This document shows positions 1-10,094 of a DNA stretch of 64,000 bases, piece after piece. The notes below the pieces were generated by a model that saw only the letters and a list, made by a program, of their open reading frames with translations, did no database searches and was not told where the DNA came from. The stretch covers positions 31,650,931 to 31,714,930 of the forward strand of contig NC_090128.1 in NCBI RefSeq assembly GCF_040581485.1, read 5' to 3'. The stretch comes from Linepithema humile (Eukaryota; Arthropoda; Insecta; Hymenoptera; Formicidae). The first letter of the stretch is position 1. Each line of letters opens with the position of its first letter. The translations under genes were made by a program, and so were the position numbers.

Positions 1-1510
1 TAAAGAGCAAGATCCCAATGATGTTTTTTAAAAAGACTATTAGTCGAATATCTGCAGAACGAGTTAAGTATTTCCGCACCGCTGAATACTTCTCTTTCGT
101 TGAAGTCATAAACTGGCAAATCTTTCGGTTGTTCTTTCATAATTTCTAAATGTACCAACCAAATATCGATGGGATCACCAAAACTCGGATGACGGAACAA
201 CATTTGGATTTGATTCACGTATGCAAATATCAGATCGCGTAACTTTTCATCATTATAATATAAAAAATTGTTGTTTTTATCAGTTGCTGATTCGTCGAGA
301 AAAACGGCCAGTTCTAAGATTAATTTTGGTTGTGTATTTCGCACGTAACGTCGCTTCGGCTTGAAATTGTCGAAATGATAAAGATTTGAATTAGCAAAAT
401 ATTGCAGTCTTTTGATAAGGTGAGGTTTTCCGAATGAAAAATTAATTTGTTCTTGAACGCAAATGTCGTCAAGTAATGACAAAGACGCAAGGTCGTTCCG
501 CAAAGGTCTAATCTCAAAGTTGTCGTTTTTCAGAAAAACGAGTCCTTCCTATATTAAAAAAATATTTATTTGTTTTTTGCATTTCATGCTTATATATAAA
601 ACAAAGAGCAATAATGGTTAAAAGTAAAAATTTCCAGACAACTCGTCTTTTATATGATACTGACCAATCCATGTTCGTTGCAAAAGTTGATGATCGCTGA
701 ACTGACATGATCCTTGTGAATATATAAACAAGGATCCGATGCTTTCAACTGCGACAATTTGTCTTTTATATGATATTTTAATACTTCATACTCAGGCGAT
801 ACAATCCGATCGTTTCTATGCAAGTTTAGTTGAATCAATTGTCCGAAAACTTTTAGAGATAATGGTATCTGTAATTAGATAACAGTTAAGAAAAGACTTG
901 GTGATTTTCGCATAGTGTGTTGGCAGTGCCGGATCTACACATAAGCTAGATAAACTACAGCTTAGGACCTCACATTATAAGAGAGTCTCCTTAGTATAGA
1001 AAAAATTTTAAAAAATGTATTTTTAATCAGATTTGTTAATCAAATTGATAATAAAATAATTACAGCAAAAAATTATTAAAATAATAAAAAATAATTTTTG
1101 TAACAGACGAAAACGAATGTTTTAAACAAAATTGGATCCCGATATTTTATATTATTCGTTTGAAATGTGAGTTGCAATAAATGCGAACATATATGTGTAT
1201 GTATATTATTGTATATTATGTTTTGTTATTCCTATAAGCCCGTTGTGATAGGTTTTTTTTTTAATCGCTCGAACTATTGAAAAAATGAAATTTTGGAGAA
1301 ATATGGGGGCCTCCTTAAGATCATAGCATAGAGGCCACAAAATCGTACATCCTGTGTGTTGGACATTGAGCAATGAATAAGGCAGTACAGTACCTTTTTT
1401 GCGTCTGTCGGATACCATGCTGGCAGCAATGTTGTTTCGGTATTTTGCGTGATATACGCGTATGTTTCATTTAGTAAGATTATTAACACCAACTTCAGTA
1501 TAAAAAACAT
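1..1510 (-). CDS. ADAMTS-like secreted metalloprotease, N-terminal part (exons 1-3, runs off left edge)
   Basis: Three minus-strand exons join in phase 0: exon 1 1510-1394, exon 2 868-665, exon 3 548 to beyond position 1. Exon 1 starts at the ATG at 1510-1508 and opens with a hydrophobic signal peptide (MFFILKLVLIILLNETYA). Exon 2 encodes an ADAMTS-type propeptide: LSLKVFGQLIQLNLHRND, then a Cys-containing YIHKDH...CNEHGL segment. Exon 3 finishes the propeptide (GLVFLKNDNFEIRPL), has a basic stretch KPKRRYVR that offers a furin-type R-x-x-R site, and enters the reprolysin catalytic domain (LELAVFLDES, KLRDLIFAYVNQIQMLF, HHWDLALL). The zinc-binding HExxH helix, disintegrin-like and thrombospondin repeats would lie to the left and are not visible. 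Family members are secreted zinc proteases acting on extracellular matrix. The exon 1/exon 2 link rests on phase and continuity only. Some hymenopteran venoms contain relatives, but nothing here shows venom use. Family call is firm; the subfamily is not resolved. Confidence 0.8.
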
Positions 1511-2758
1511 GTTGCTTTATGAGTTTTTCAATTTTCAATTATATATTAAATAATTTATATAAACACGTTAGAATACTCTCATGTCCGTTATATCTCATAA
1601 GATTGCGTACCAAACACATACTGGCACATCTGTATTTAGGAATATGCTTCGTGTCGTTTGACTTTTATTGTATATTATCTCCTTGCTACATGTATATGTA
1701 TAAACATTTTTGTTTTTGAAATATAAATTTGTGAAGAGTAGTACTTATTGTAAGTACGACAGTAGGTTTAGAAAATGCAATTTATTGCTAATATGTGTAA
1801 TATGTAACATTATTGAGATAGGCGTCTAAATCCAGGAGAACATATAAAGATTAACAGCAAAGAGATCATAATTCTAATCAAATTGAAAAGATTAATTTGA
1901 GATCTTTGAGAAATTGTATAATTTCTCTGAGAATCGAGGCATCGTTTGCACGTTTAATTCACGCTCGGTTCGCAAGATGGCACCACTTATCGGGTCTTAT
2001 TAGAACCTGTATGACTGACGTATAAGTGACGTATGATTGACGTTTTATGTGTATACTCGTATGTAAATATGTTGAACTTTTAATTTAATCCCAAACAGCG
2101 TGATTTGAATTAAAAATTTCTTTTGTTTATTTTAATAGTTTAAAGAAACATAAAGAAACTGATATGACAGAACTAAGTGATAATACTGCACTTGGCACTA
2201 TTGTATTCAACGTGAGATATATGGATTTAAATTTAAAAAATATAAAGACTGCGTATAAAATCTTTTTTTAATTTAAGTACGTGTAATATAACTCTTAATT
2301 TAATTATTCGATCGATTAATCCATTTGACAAGATATTATAATAAAGAACTACTGCAAAATCTTCACAGGTGATATAAATTTTTACTACATATATTATAAC
2401 ATTTATATACTATAAAAACTTAGTTGTTATATATGTCGTCAGTTTTATACAGTTTTCATGAATCTTTGTGTGTATTTAATTTTTAATAATTTTAATAAGT
2501 ATGTATAATAGGTTTTGTATAACTTTAAACGTTTATAAATTTATGAGTGTGATATAATTTTTTTATTGAAACATATTGTTGATGGCGATTTCTAATCGAC
2601 ATTTTATCGACTTACTGATGAGTTATTTGGTTCGTTATAAACGATATCTCAAAGCTAACATAAAAAGAAGGGTAAAGACTTTGATTAAAACAGTTTTTAT
2701 CTTGATTCGATGCGTCATATTATCTATTAATTATCTATCAATTTTATTAATTTTCTAT
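1511..2758. other. Upstream/intergenic AT-rich region of the ADAMTS-like gene
   Basis: No convincing gene. Short plus-strand ORFs at 1519-1719 and 2576-2761 have AT-driven composition and no recognisable domain. The only moderately GC-rich patch is about 1935-2045, which holds a three-fold TGACGT array. The segment lies immediately upstream of the minus-strand metalloprotease start, so it probably contains its promoter. Confidence 0.5.
2016..2043. promoter_or_regulatory. Three evenly spaced CRE-like TGACGT half-sites
   Basis: TGACGT occurs at 2016-2021, 2027-2032 and 2038-2043, so the starts are exactly 11 bp apart, about one helical turn. It lies about 510 bp upstream of the metalloprotease start codon (opposite strand). 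TGACGT is the half-site of CREB/ATF-type bZIP factors. Function is inferred only from motif and spacing. Confidence 0.3.
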
Positions 2759-2760
2759 TA

Positions 2761-2786
2761 GGTCCTTGAATAAGTTCTCGCTGTTT
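2761..2786 (+). repeat. mariner left terminal inverted repeat
   Basis: Starts GGTCCTTGAATAAG directly after the TA duplication. It differs from the reverse complement of the right end only at the third base (T versus A). Confidence 0.9.
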
Positions 2787-2928
2787 CTTAAAAGATGGCG
2801 TAGCGGCACTCTGTGCATGGAATTTCGTACGGAAACGCATCAGCTAAGTAGTACTATATGTAACCTCAAATTCTAGTAGATACAGTTTACCACAGTGTCA
2901 ACCACGTATTTAATTACCTATTGCGAAA

Positions 2929-3568
2929 ATGTCTACTTTTGTGCCAAATAAAGTGTTTTTGCGGGGAATTTTATTGCACTGCTTTATTCAAAAGAAATCT
3001 GCAGCTGAAGCACACAGAATTCTTGTTGAAACATATGGTGACAATGCTCTGTCGAATACGACATGCAGAGACTGGTTTAGGCGCTTTAAAAATAATGACT
3101 TTGACCTTGAAGATAAAAAACGTTCTGGAGCACCGACAAAGTTTGAAGACGAAGAAACCTAATGAAACTATCACGGGAGCTCGCTATCGACTTCAGATGA
3201 TGCGTTTGAGTCGAGCTCTAAAAGAAAAGCGGCCACTATACGGGCAGAGACACGACAAAGTCATTTTGTTACATGACAATGCTCGGCCACATGTGGCAAA
3301 ACCAGTCAAAACTTACCTGGAAACGCTTCAATGGGAAGTTCTACCTCACCCGCCGTATTCACCGGACATAGCCCCCTCGGATTACCACTTGTTTCGGTCG
3401 ATGGCGCATGGTTTGAGCGAGCAGCGCTTCCATTCTTTCGAAGAAACCGAAAAATGGGTCGATTCATGGATTGCGTCAAAAGATGAATCGTTTTTTCGAC
3501 GGGGGATTCAATTACTGCCAGAAAGATGGGAGAAAGTGGTCTCTAATGATGGACAATACTTTGAGTAA
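2929..3568 (+). pseudogene. mariner transposase remnant (N-terminal DNA-binding domain plus C-terminal catalytic half)
   Basis: The transposase cuts and pastes the element at TA sites. Positions 2929-3162 encode the N-terminal helix-turn-helix region (MSTFVPNKVFLRG, YGDNALSNTTCRDWFRRFK, RSGAP) and stop at 3160-3162. From about 3163 a second frame carries the C-terminal half to a stop at 3566-3568: second catalytic Asp in HDNARPH, third Asp in PYSPDIAPSDYH, exactly 34 residues between them as in DD34D mariners. The block holding the first catalytic Asp is absent, and the deletion junction near 3150-3165 shifts the frame. No active enzyme can be made. Usual length is about 345 residues; only about 78 plus 134 remain. 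Confidence 0.92.
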
Positions 3569-3617
3569 AGTTATTGTAAGCCTTATATTTTAAATTAATG
3601 TTTTTTTTTAACAAAAA

Positions 3618-3643
3618 AAACAGCGAGAACTTATTCAAGGTCC
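3618..3643 (-). repeat. mariner right terminal inverted repeat
   Basis: Reads into the element as GGACCTTGAATAAG on the minus strand and is followed by the TA duplication at 3644-3645. Confidence 0.9.
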
Positions 3644-3645
3644 TA

Positions 3646-5005
3646 ATAGTAAAATTTATTTGTTGATATCTCTATGTTCACATAAACTAAATTGAAATAT
3701 TAATTGATAAGATTAATCAAGATTCTAATCTCTATTTTGTTATTAATTTCTGATAATTTGATTGAATATTGATCTATTTATTAAGAATTATTAAATGTAG
3801 TTTTTTATTAGTTTCGGAAAGATTAAGTAAAAACATTTTTATATTTATTTAACAATTATAATTAATTATTTTTCAATTTTATTATTAAATTTGATATTTT
3901 GAAGGCTAAATTGCATACAACACGCGTGCAATGCTTTAATATCTTAAATTTAAATACAGTTTTAATAGAAAAAATATTTAAAAGGATTTATTGTTTTTAA
4001 TAATCTACGCCACTTTTGAAGGCCAATCTTACATTACTCAATGGTCATAAAAAAACAAAAGGGTTATTATATGGTGATATCAGAAGCATTATTACGTATA
4101 TTGTTTTGTTTTTATAAATATGATACAAATTAGAAGCGTTGGCATGTAAATTTATATTTTACTATAGCTATTTAGAAATATTGACCTCATTTTTTATAAG
4201 TTTAACGTTTTCAATAATAACAAATCGTTAGTTAATAATGAATGGAAGTCACCGCATTTTTATAAGTTATATATAGAAATAAAATATGAAACTATGTTCT
4301 CGGAATATATTTACTAAATGAACAGCAATATTATGTACAACATGTCACGCGTATGTATATGTCGGTGAAGGTTCGTAATAAATCGTGACCTTCTTTTTCT
4401 GTAGAAAATGTTATTAAAACGATAATGTCGATATAAATGCAACTGTTATTTAAAATAATAATTTTGTTGCAATCCATAAAGTTTCTTAATCTTGAAGTAT
4501 AATTTTTGTCTTTTGCAGCATTGAAAAAATGCGATTTTATTTATAATATGTTTACTAATATCTTTACGTCATTTAGATGTATTTAGTAAAATTCTTCATT
4601 TTATCACATTATTATGATTCCTTGATGCAACGTACTGGTATCAATTTTGATGTTTTCTTTATCGAGTGTTTTCAATAAATAAATTATATTAAATGTTGTC
4701 TTAATTAATGCGCGTTTAAAAAATATTTTTTTTTAATTTTGCTTATAAGTTGAACTCGTAAATATTTATGCTAAATAATATACAGAATAATTCATGTAAA
4801 TAGTAATCTACAATTTTTCTGTCATCGTAAATTTCGACTAACATTTTAAAATATTTGTAGAAATTTTATAAATCAAATTTTTCATTATTATTACGTATTT
4901 ATTATAGAAATTATATTTTTATCATCTTATTAACGTAACATTTTTTTTAATTTAATTTTATTTATTATATTTATACTTTTCTTTGTTTATGCTTTCTATT
5001 ATCAG
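3646..5005. other. AT-rich intergenic stretch without a recognised gene
   Basis: Very AT-rich with no long open frame on either strand and no recognisable repeat or RNA gene. It separates the mariner from the open stretch at 5006-5230. Confidence 0.5.
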
Positions 5006-5230
5006 CAGCTAGGTCCGCACAATTCGGCGGTCAGAAGTCGATTAATTAGCAGTTCTCGTCGTGACTGCTTGAAATCATCCAAGAATGAAGTGCCGTTGTC
5101 GATTTTGCCGAGTGGTTGCGCTAAGGTCGGTGGTATAAGTGCCGATTTCACCAGCAATTTATTTATTCCGAAGCTGGAGCTTGTTCAGGCAACCACAGCA
5201 TTGCGATTACAGCTTTTATCAGTTTATTGA
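5006..5230 (+). CDS. Possible orphan terminal exon, 74 codons, product unknown
   Basis: After an acceptor-like ...CTATTATCAG (AG ending at 5005) one frame stays open through 74 codons and ends at TGA 5228-5230. Visible segments include RSRLISSSRRDCLKSSKNEV and PKLELVQATTALRLQLL. Base composition is clearly less AT-rich than the flanks, as expected for an exon. There is no ATG, so it would be an internal or 3' exon; no upstream partner exon was found. An alternative is that it is part of a non-coding 5' leader exon for CLN3, because a strong donor (GG|GTGAGTA) lies downstream at 5504. No family was recognised. Confidence 0.25.
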   Translation, partial: QLGPHNSAVRSRLISSSRRDCLKSSKNEVPLSILPSGCAKVGGISADFTSNLFIPKLELVQATTALRLQLLSVY

Positions 5231-8200
5231 TTGTAGTATTAAACTTTGACGGTGATTTGCGTTCGCGATTAAATTATTTATGAATTTTCTAAAAGTACAA
5301 AGTTTTGCTATTTTTTAAACAATATTAACAGATTTTAAGTTAGTGCTCTAAAAAAATTTTTTTGCATTAATTCAATGCCGTGTGCTATTTCGTCTCTGTG
5401 ATATCATCTTGTGGTATTTCAACAACAATATAGTTATTATTGTTTAAGGGATTCTTCAGTCTGTTCTTCATTGAATTCTTCAAAGCTCAGAGATAAATTT
5501 TGGGTGAGTATTAGAGCTGTAGTTTTAGTTATTAATTATTAGATTAAAGGAAGATTTATTTTATGCAAGATTAAAGGAAGAGAGAAGAGAGAGAGAAATA
5601 TATTTTTCCTATATTATACTTATATATATGTATATGATTGTCCAAAATGTTATATTTGACTGTCTATAATGCACTTTCAAATCTAAATTAATTTTTTACC
5701 TTGATTAATTGCATAATTTTTCTATCATAAATGTATAGATTTTATTTTTTACTTTACGTTATCAAATTTTGCTGCAAAAAATACAAATTTATTTGACATT
5801 CTTAATTATGTCATACATAATTTTTAAGCTAATTAAAGTACTGTATGAACAAGTGAACGAGAAGCAGCATTTTCTATAATTTCTTCGGTATTTTTTCTTT
5901 AATATAAAAAGTATTAAAATAATTTGTCTTTGTTTTCACTCAAATATTAACGGAGACCCACATTTAGTGCTAAATATAGTCGTGCAATGTTTAATTTATG
6001 GTAATATCCTTTTTAACTAACAATTAGTATCAATGAACGCATATATATAAGGTGCAAATGTGGGTCATATCGTCCAAATATGGGTCCAAATATGCGAACA
6101 CTTTATACCACATACTATTTATAGTATGATTTAAGAACCAAACAGTAAAAGCGTAGTCATGAATATTGGCATTTCGGCCAACTTAATCTATTTAAGTCAC
6201 TGCTGTCTGGAGCAGACTATTTTTTTTAATCAACCAGTCTTTGTTACGTTAAAATCTAATAATGTTAGATTTGTAACATAAGATTTGTAAATTGTAACAC
6301 TAGATGCTGGCTGTTATGAGATACTTAAACAGAATTGTTTAGAGTCAATCTAATTATAATAAAGTACAGTTTCAAATTTCCATCTCGATTACAACATAAA
6401 TTATAATACTGATAAATTGTATATTTTATTTTTACTAAGAGAATATTATATCCTTAATTATGCAATGATAAATATAGTTAAAAACGCTTTTTTGCGATAA
6501 TATTTGACTTTAGCTATTAAAAGCATCATCTACGATAATACCAATGGCAATTTGATACCGTATCTTTCGGTTAAAAGGAATTACGTAGCTGGTGTTATCG
6601 CAAGTAATGTTTTTCAGTAATTTAAATAACATTGCAACAGTCAATATATATCGAGATGGAAAACTATTTGCGCAAACAATATTTTTGAAAGAAACACTAC
6701 GGTGCTTCAGCAAATCACATGTTACAGCATGTTGATTAATGCAAACGCATTGTACTTGTAGAACCAATTAAAAACTATTTACGTTTATTGTGTAATTTAT
6801 TTAATCCGTTTGAATATCTGTTTGGACAAATTTTATTGAAGCAGTTTTTTTTCTCATAATTAATCATGTGGTAACATTGCTGTAGCGTATAACTGACTGA
6901 ATATCGTCATAGGTAGGTCAAGTACAATTGGTTCATTTGAAGTACGCCAGTCACGTGTGTGTGTGTGTCATTCACAGTATGAAAAAACCAGCGCAATTGG
7001 TGTTGTAATCAGTGTAACGTGTCATGCGATTATCCATAGTAGACACAGATTATGATAAAATTAAAATTGTGGGTACAAAGCTGTCAGCGTAAATTACTTT
7101 AAAAATTGAGAAAAAAGTATTATGCACGAAAGAGCGAGAGAGCGAGAGATAGTATGTGTGTGTGTTTTGTAATAAAAGTATAATCACTTCAAGAGTTACG
7201 CAATAATAATATCACAGACATATTATTAAATGTTGCTCTGTAATCTAAAAAAACTGTTTTTTAAAATAAAGCACGTAAAGATACATTAAAAGAAAATAAT
7301 TGAAAAATGATTTGAAACTTATCTTATCACTTGTCACTTTATTTATTTTTTGATCAGATTATTTAGGTTGCTTTGAAGATAAAGTTTATGACTGATTCTG
7401 AAAATCAGAATATATCTATTTCGCACATTTGCTTTCCTTCTCGAGTAAAATGTTTTATTATAATTTTTTCACGCTAGTGAAAATTGTACAGCGGTTGAAA
7501 CCTGCATATGTCATTAGTCAGTGAAAAAATTTGTGATGTAAAAATATCTAGATAAGCGAAATGTTGTTTCCATACTGCTTAATTTTAAAACTGCATTTAA
7601 AAAATAAATGTACTTAAAAATAAAAAAATAACAACAAGATTGTTGCAAAATTACCTTTACGAAGCGACATTTCGGAAAATCTCTTACGGTTTCTCACGTT
7701 CTAGCATTTATGAAAATATTATCTATATAGCGCACGTGTGTTATCATTATAATATACGTGTATCAATGTGCTTAATTTATGTTCCGTTAAATAATACGAA
7801 ACGACTCGTTTGAACAATGGAAATGGCGCTTCTAAAAATATTTTGTAATAAATATCGACACACAAAAATTTTCACATGTAAATAAAAATGTATATTTTAA
7901 AGTTTTCCGCGATTTTATTTCCATAAAATATACATATTTTGTATTTGCATGTTAAACTGTTCGTACTTGTTCAAATGTTAAGAAAATTGAATAGGGCTAT
8001 GCAAATTTTGCGACTAAACTACGTAGTAAGCTTTTTCCATTGCAGTGTACCAGTTCGTGCAAAAGCGTCGACCTTGAATAAATGTAGAAAATGCAGTTTA
8101 AAATCACTTAACTCGAGATAATAGACAGCACTGAATGTAAAAATGACCATTAAATATGATTAGCGTAAATTTTCACAAGATTTTACGTAGAATTTTTATT

Positions 8201-8465
8201 ATGCACATTTCATACACGTTATAATACAAAAATTATATTTATATACAACATAAAACAATATGTAAAACTTTACAAGCTGTTATTTAAAACAAATAATGTT
8301 ATAATTATGCAAAATTAGTATAAATGTCAAATAATGTATTTTCTATTATACATGTATGTTAAATTAGAAACAGAACATGCTTTTCGTTAATGTTTGTTAA
8401 TTAGTTATTTGTTGTTTAATTTACAATTTTAATTATCTTGCTAATGTCGTTTTTTTTATTAACAG
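5231..8465. other. AT-rich region upstream of CLN3; possible leader intron
   Basis: No gene recognised. It holds a good donor sequence (GTGAGTA) at 5504, short GT runs near 6957 and 7155, a GA-rich run near 7128-7150, and an isolated 85-codon minus-strand frame at 6510-6767 without recognisable domains. A pyrimidine-rich acceptor-like sequence ending in AACAG at 8465 could close a leader intron that starts at 5504. That splice is a guess. Confidence 0.35.
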
Positions 8466-10094
8466 CTCACTAGCCGCATCGTCTGACTATTCGAAGAATC
8501 TCCGCTTGACTCACACAAAAATCTACAAAAAGAGAATCTACCCATAAAGGATATTCAGAATTAATGAAGCGGTCTTGATCTTCTATCGATATCTATATTA
8601 TTTTTCAAAATTTTAGTTAAATACATTGTTTAAAATAAATAAATAAATAAAAATAAATAAAAAAGTAGACAAAACAGTCTAATATCAATATAATATAAAT
8701 AATTTATCTGTCGAAAAAGTTGCGAGAACAGCGATTTGAAATTTATTGATATCTGGTGATCGACTGGCATAATCGAGGAAGAGCATTTATACGCGACTTA
8801 TCTGGAGTAAGCACGATATTGGAAAAGAGGTAGAGAAGTTTCTCGAAGCTTGAACGAACATACGCGGGAGGTACCCCATCGTCGAGAGAAGACTGTGGAG
8901 GGAGAAGGGAGCCGAAGGTGGGAATCGGACGCCACGAGACAGTGCGTCATCCTTGGAAAAGGTATATCCAGTGCATCGTTAGCCACGGATTTAAATGGCT
9001 CGATCAAAGGTAAAATATCGCGCGCGTACTGAACGAAAAGATGAAGTTGCGTTGAACTGAATGTGTTCATCAAGAAATTTGGCAGAATTATTGAAGACAG
9101 TGTGGCATTGTGGATCAACAGAGACTATATATACTTCAGATAGGACGCATTCTTTCTTTGTTGATAACGAGACAGTTAAACTCCTTACTATTGTACAAAT
9201 GATTTGTTGATAGAAAATATCTTGAATAATTACTGGCAATTATAAGGATCGACTGAGGCAATACGCAACTTTTAATAAAAGAGATGATATTATTAAAATA
9301 GAAGAAAAAAAAACTAATCTTTGTTCTCCGTCTTGTAAAAAACAATTTATTAATAGCAAGTACAAGTCAAACTATGAATTGCTAAAAAAGATTACGAAAA
9401 AAGAAAGTGGGATCAATAGAAAGAATATATGATTGACACATTTTTATCGCGACAGAATGCTATCCTTATCTTCGTGAGAAAAAAAGAGCGTTGAACTTCG
9501 TGCTCCATTTTATACTGAATGATTCATTACAAACAAGTGATAATCACAAACGAGTGATAATCACTTTTCAATTAATTGTTCACTTTTAACTAACTGTGAG
9601 AGACAGAGGCGTTGTTATTGTTGAGTTACTTTCGTATAATTATTCTTTAGTGTCGTAGAAAAGATTTTTAGAGTTTGACGCTAAATCCGTTCTAGAGGCA
9701 TTTCAAAGGAAAAAGCAGCTGCTAGGCCGAAATTGCTCGGACGGGAGAAGCCAAAGAAGAAACGATTTCTGTGATAATAAAAGAGTAAAAGAGAATCGAA
9801 GGAGAGTGGAAACAGGAAAGCCAGAGAAAAAGAGACAAGTCGATAGAGAAAGAGAGAGAAAAAGAGAAGCCTACGAGTTTAACTGCTACACATGGAACCG
9901 ATTTAGTAGGCGCACGTATTTTGTTTGAGGAAGAAAGAAAGGAAGGGAGCCGTTTGTTGAGCAGTAAGAGGAGTGTTTGAAGATAGACGCTAAAAAACAT
10001 AATAACAAAGAAAAAATAAAAAGGAGAGAAACGAAGCTTTACCTGAATTAGAATAATTTGATAAAGGGACAAAGAAATACGTCCTGTCATCAAG
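8466..10094 (+). other. Probable 5' leader/promoter region of CLN3, strongly purine-rich near the start codon
   Basis: This stretch is less AT-rich than the flanks. It contains an (AAAT)n run at about 8633-8665 and is dominated by G and A on the plus strand from about 9720 to 10075 (repeated GAGAAAGAGA motifs). It directly precedes the CLN3 start codon at 10095. Minus-strand open frames here (9722-10210 and 9990-10286) are the complement of the purine-rich leader and of CLN3 exon 1 and carry no domain. Leader status is inferred from position. Confidence 0.45.

Larger units (their letters stand above)
2759..3645 (+). mobile_element. Internally deleted mariner transposon with TA target duplication
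   Basis: The element spans 2761-3643 (883 bp), flanked by TA at 2759-2760 and 3644-3645. The terminal inverted repeats (2761-2786 and 3618-3643) match at 25 of 26 positions and contain CTTGAATAAGTTCTCGCTG. Full mariners are about 1.25-1.3 kb, so roughly 0.4 kb of internal sequence is missing. The well-matched ends suggest a fairly recent copy that could be mobilised only by transposase made elsewhere. Transposase wording (FVPNK...YGDNALS...RDWFRRF) resembles the mellifera subfamily; the subfamily call is from memory and less certain than the superfamily. Confidence 0.93.

Noticed and set aside
5103..5130. tRNA-like A box (TTGCCGAGTGGTTGCGC) at 5103-5130
   Set aside because: No B box (GGTTCGANTCC) at a suitable distance and no acceptor-stem pairing could be drawn.
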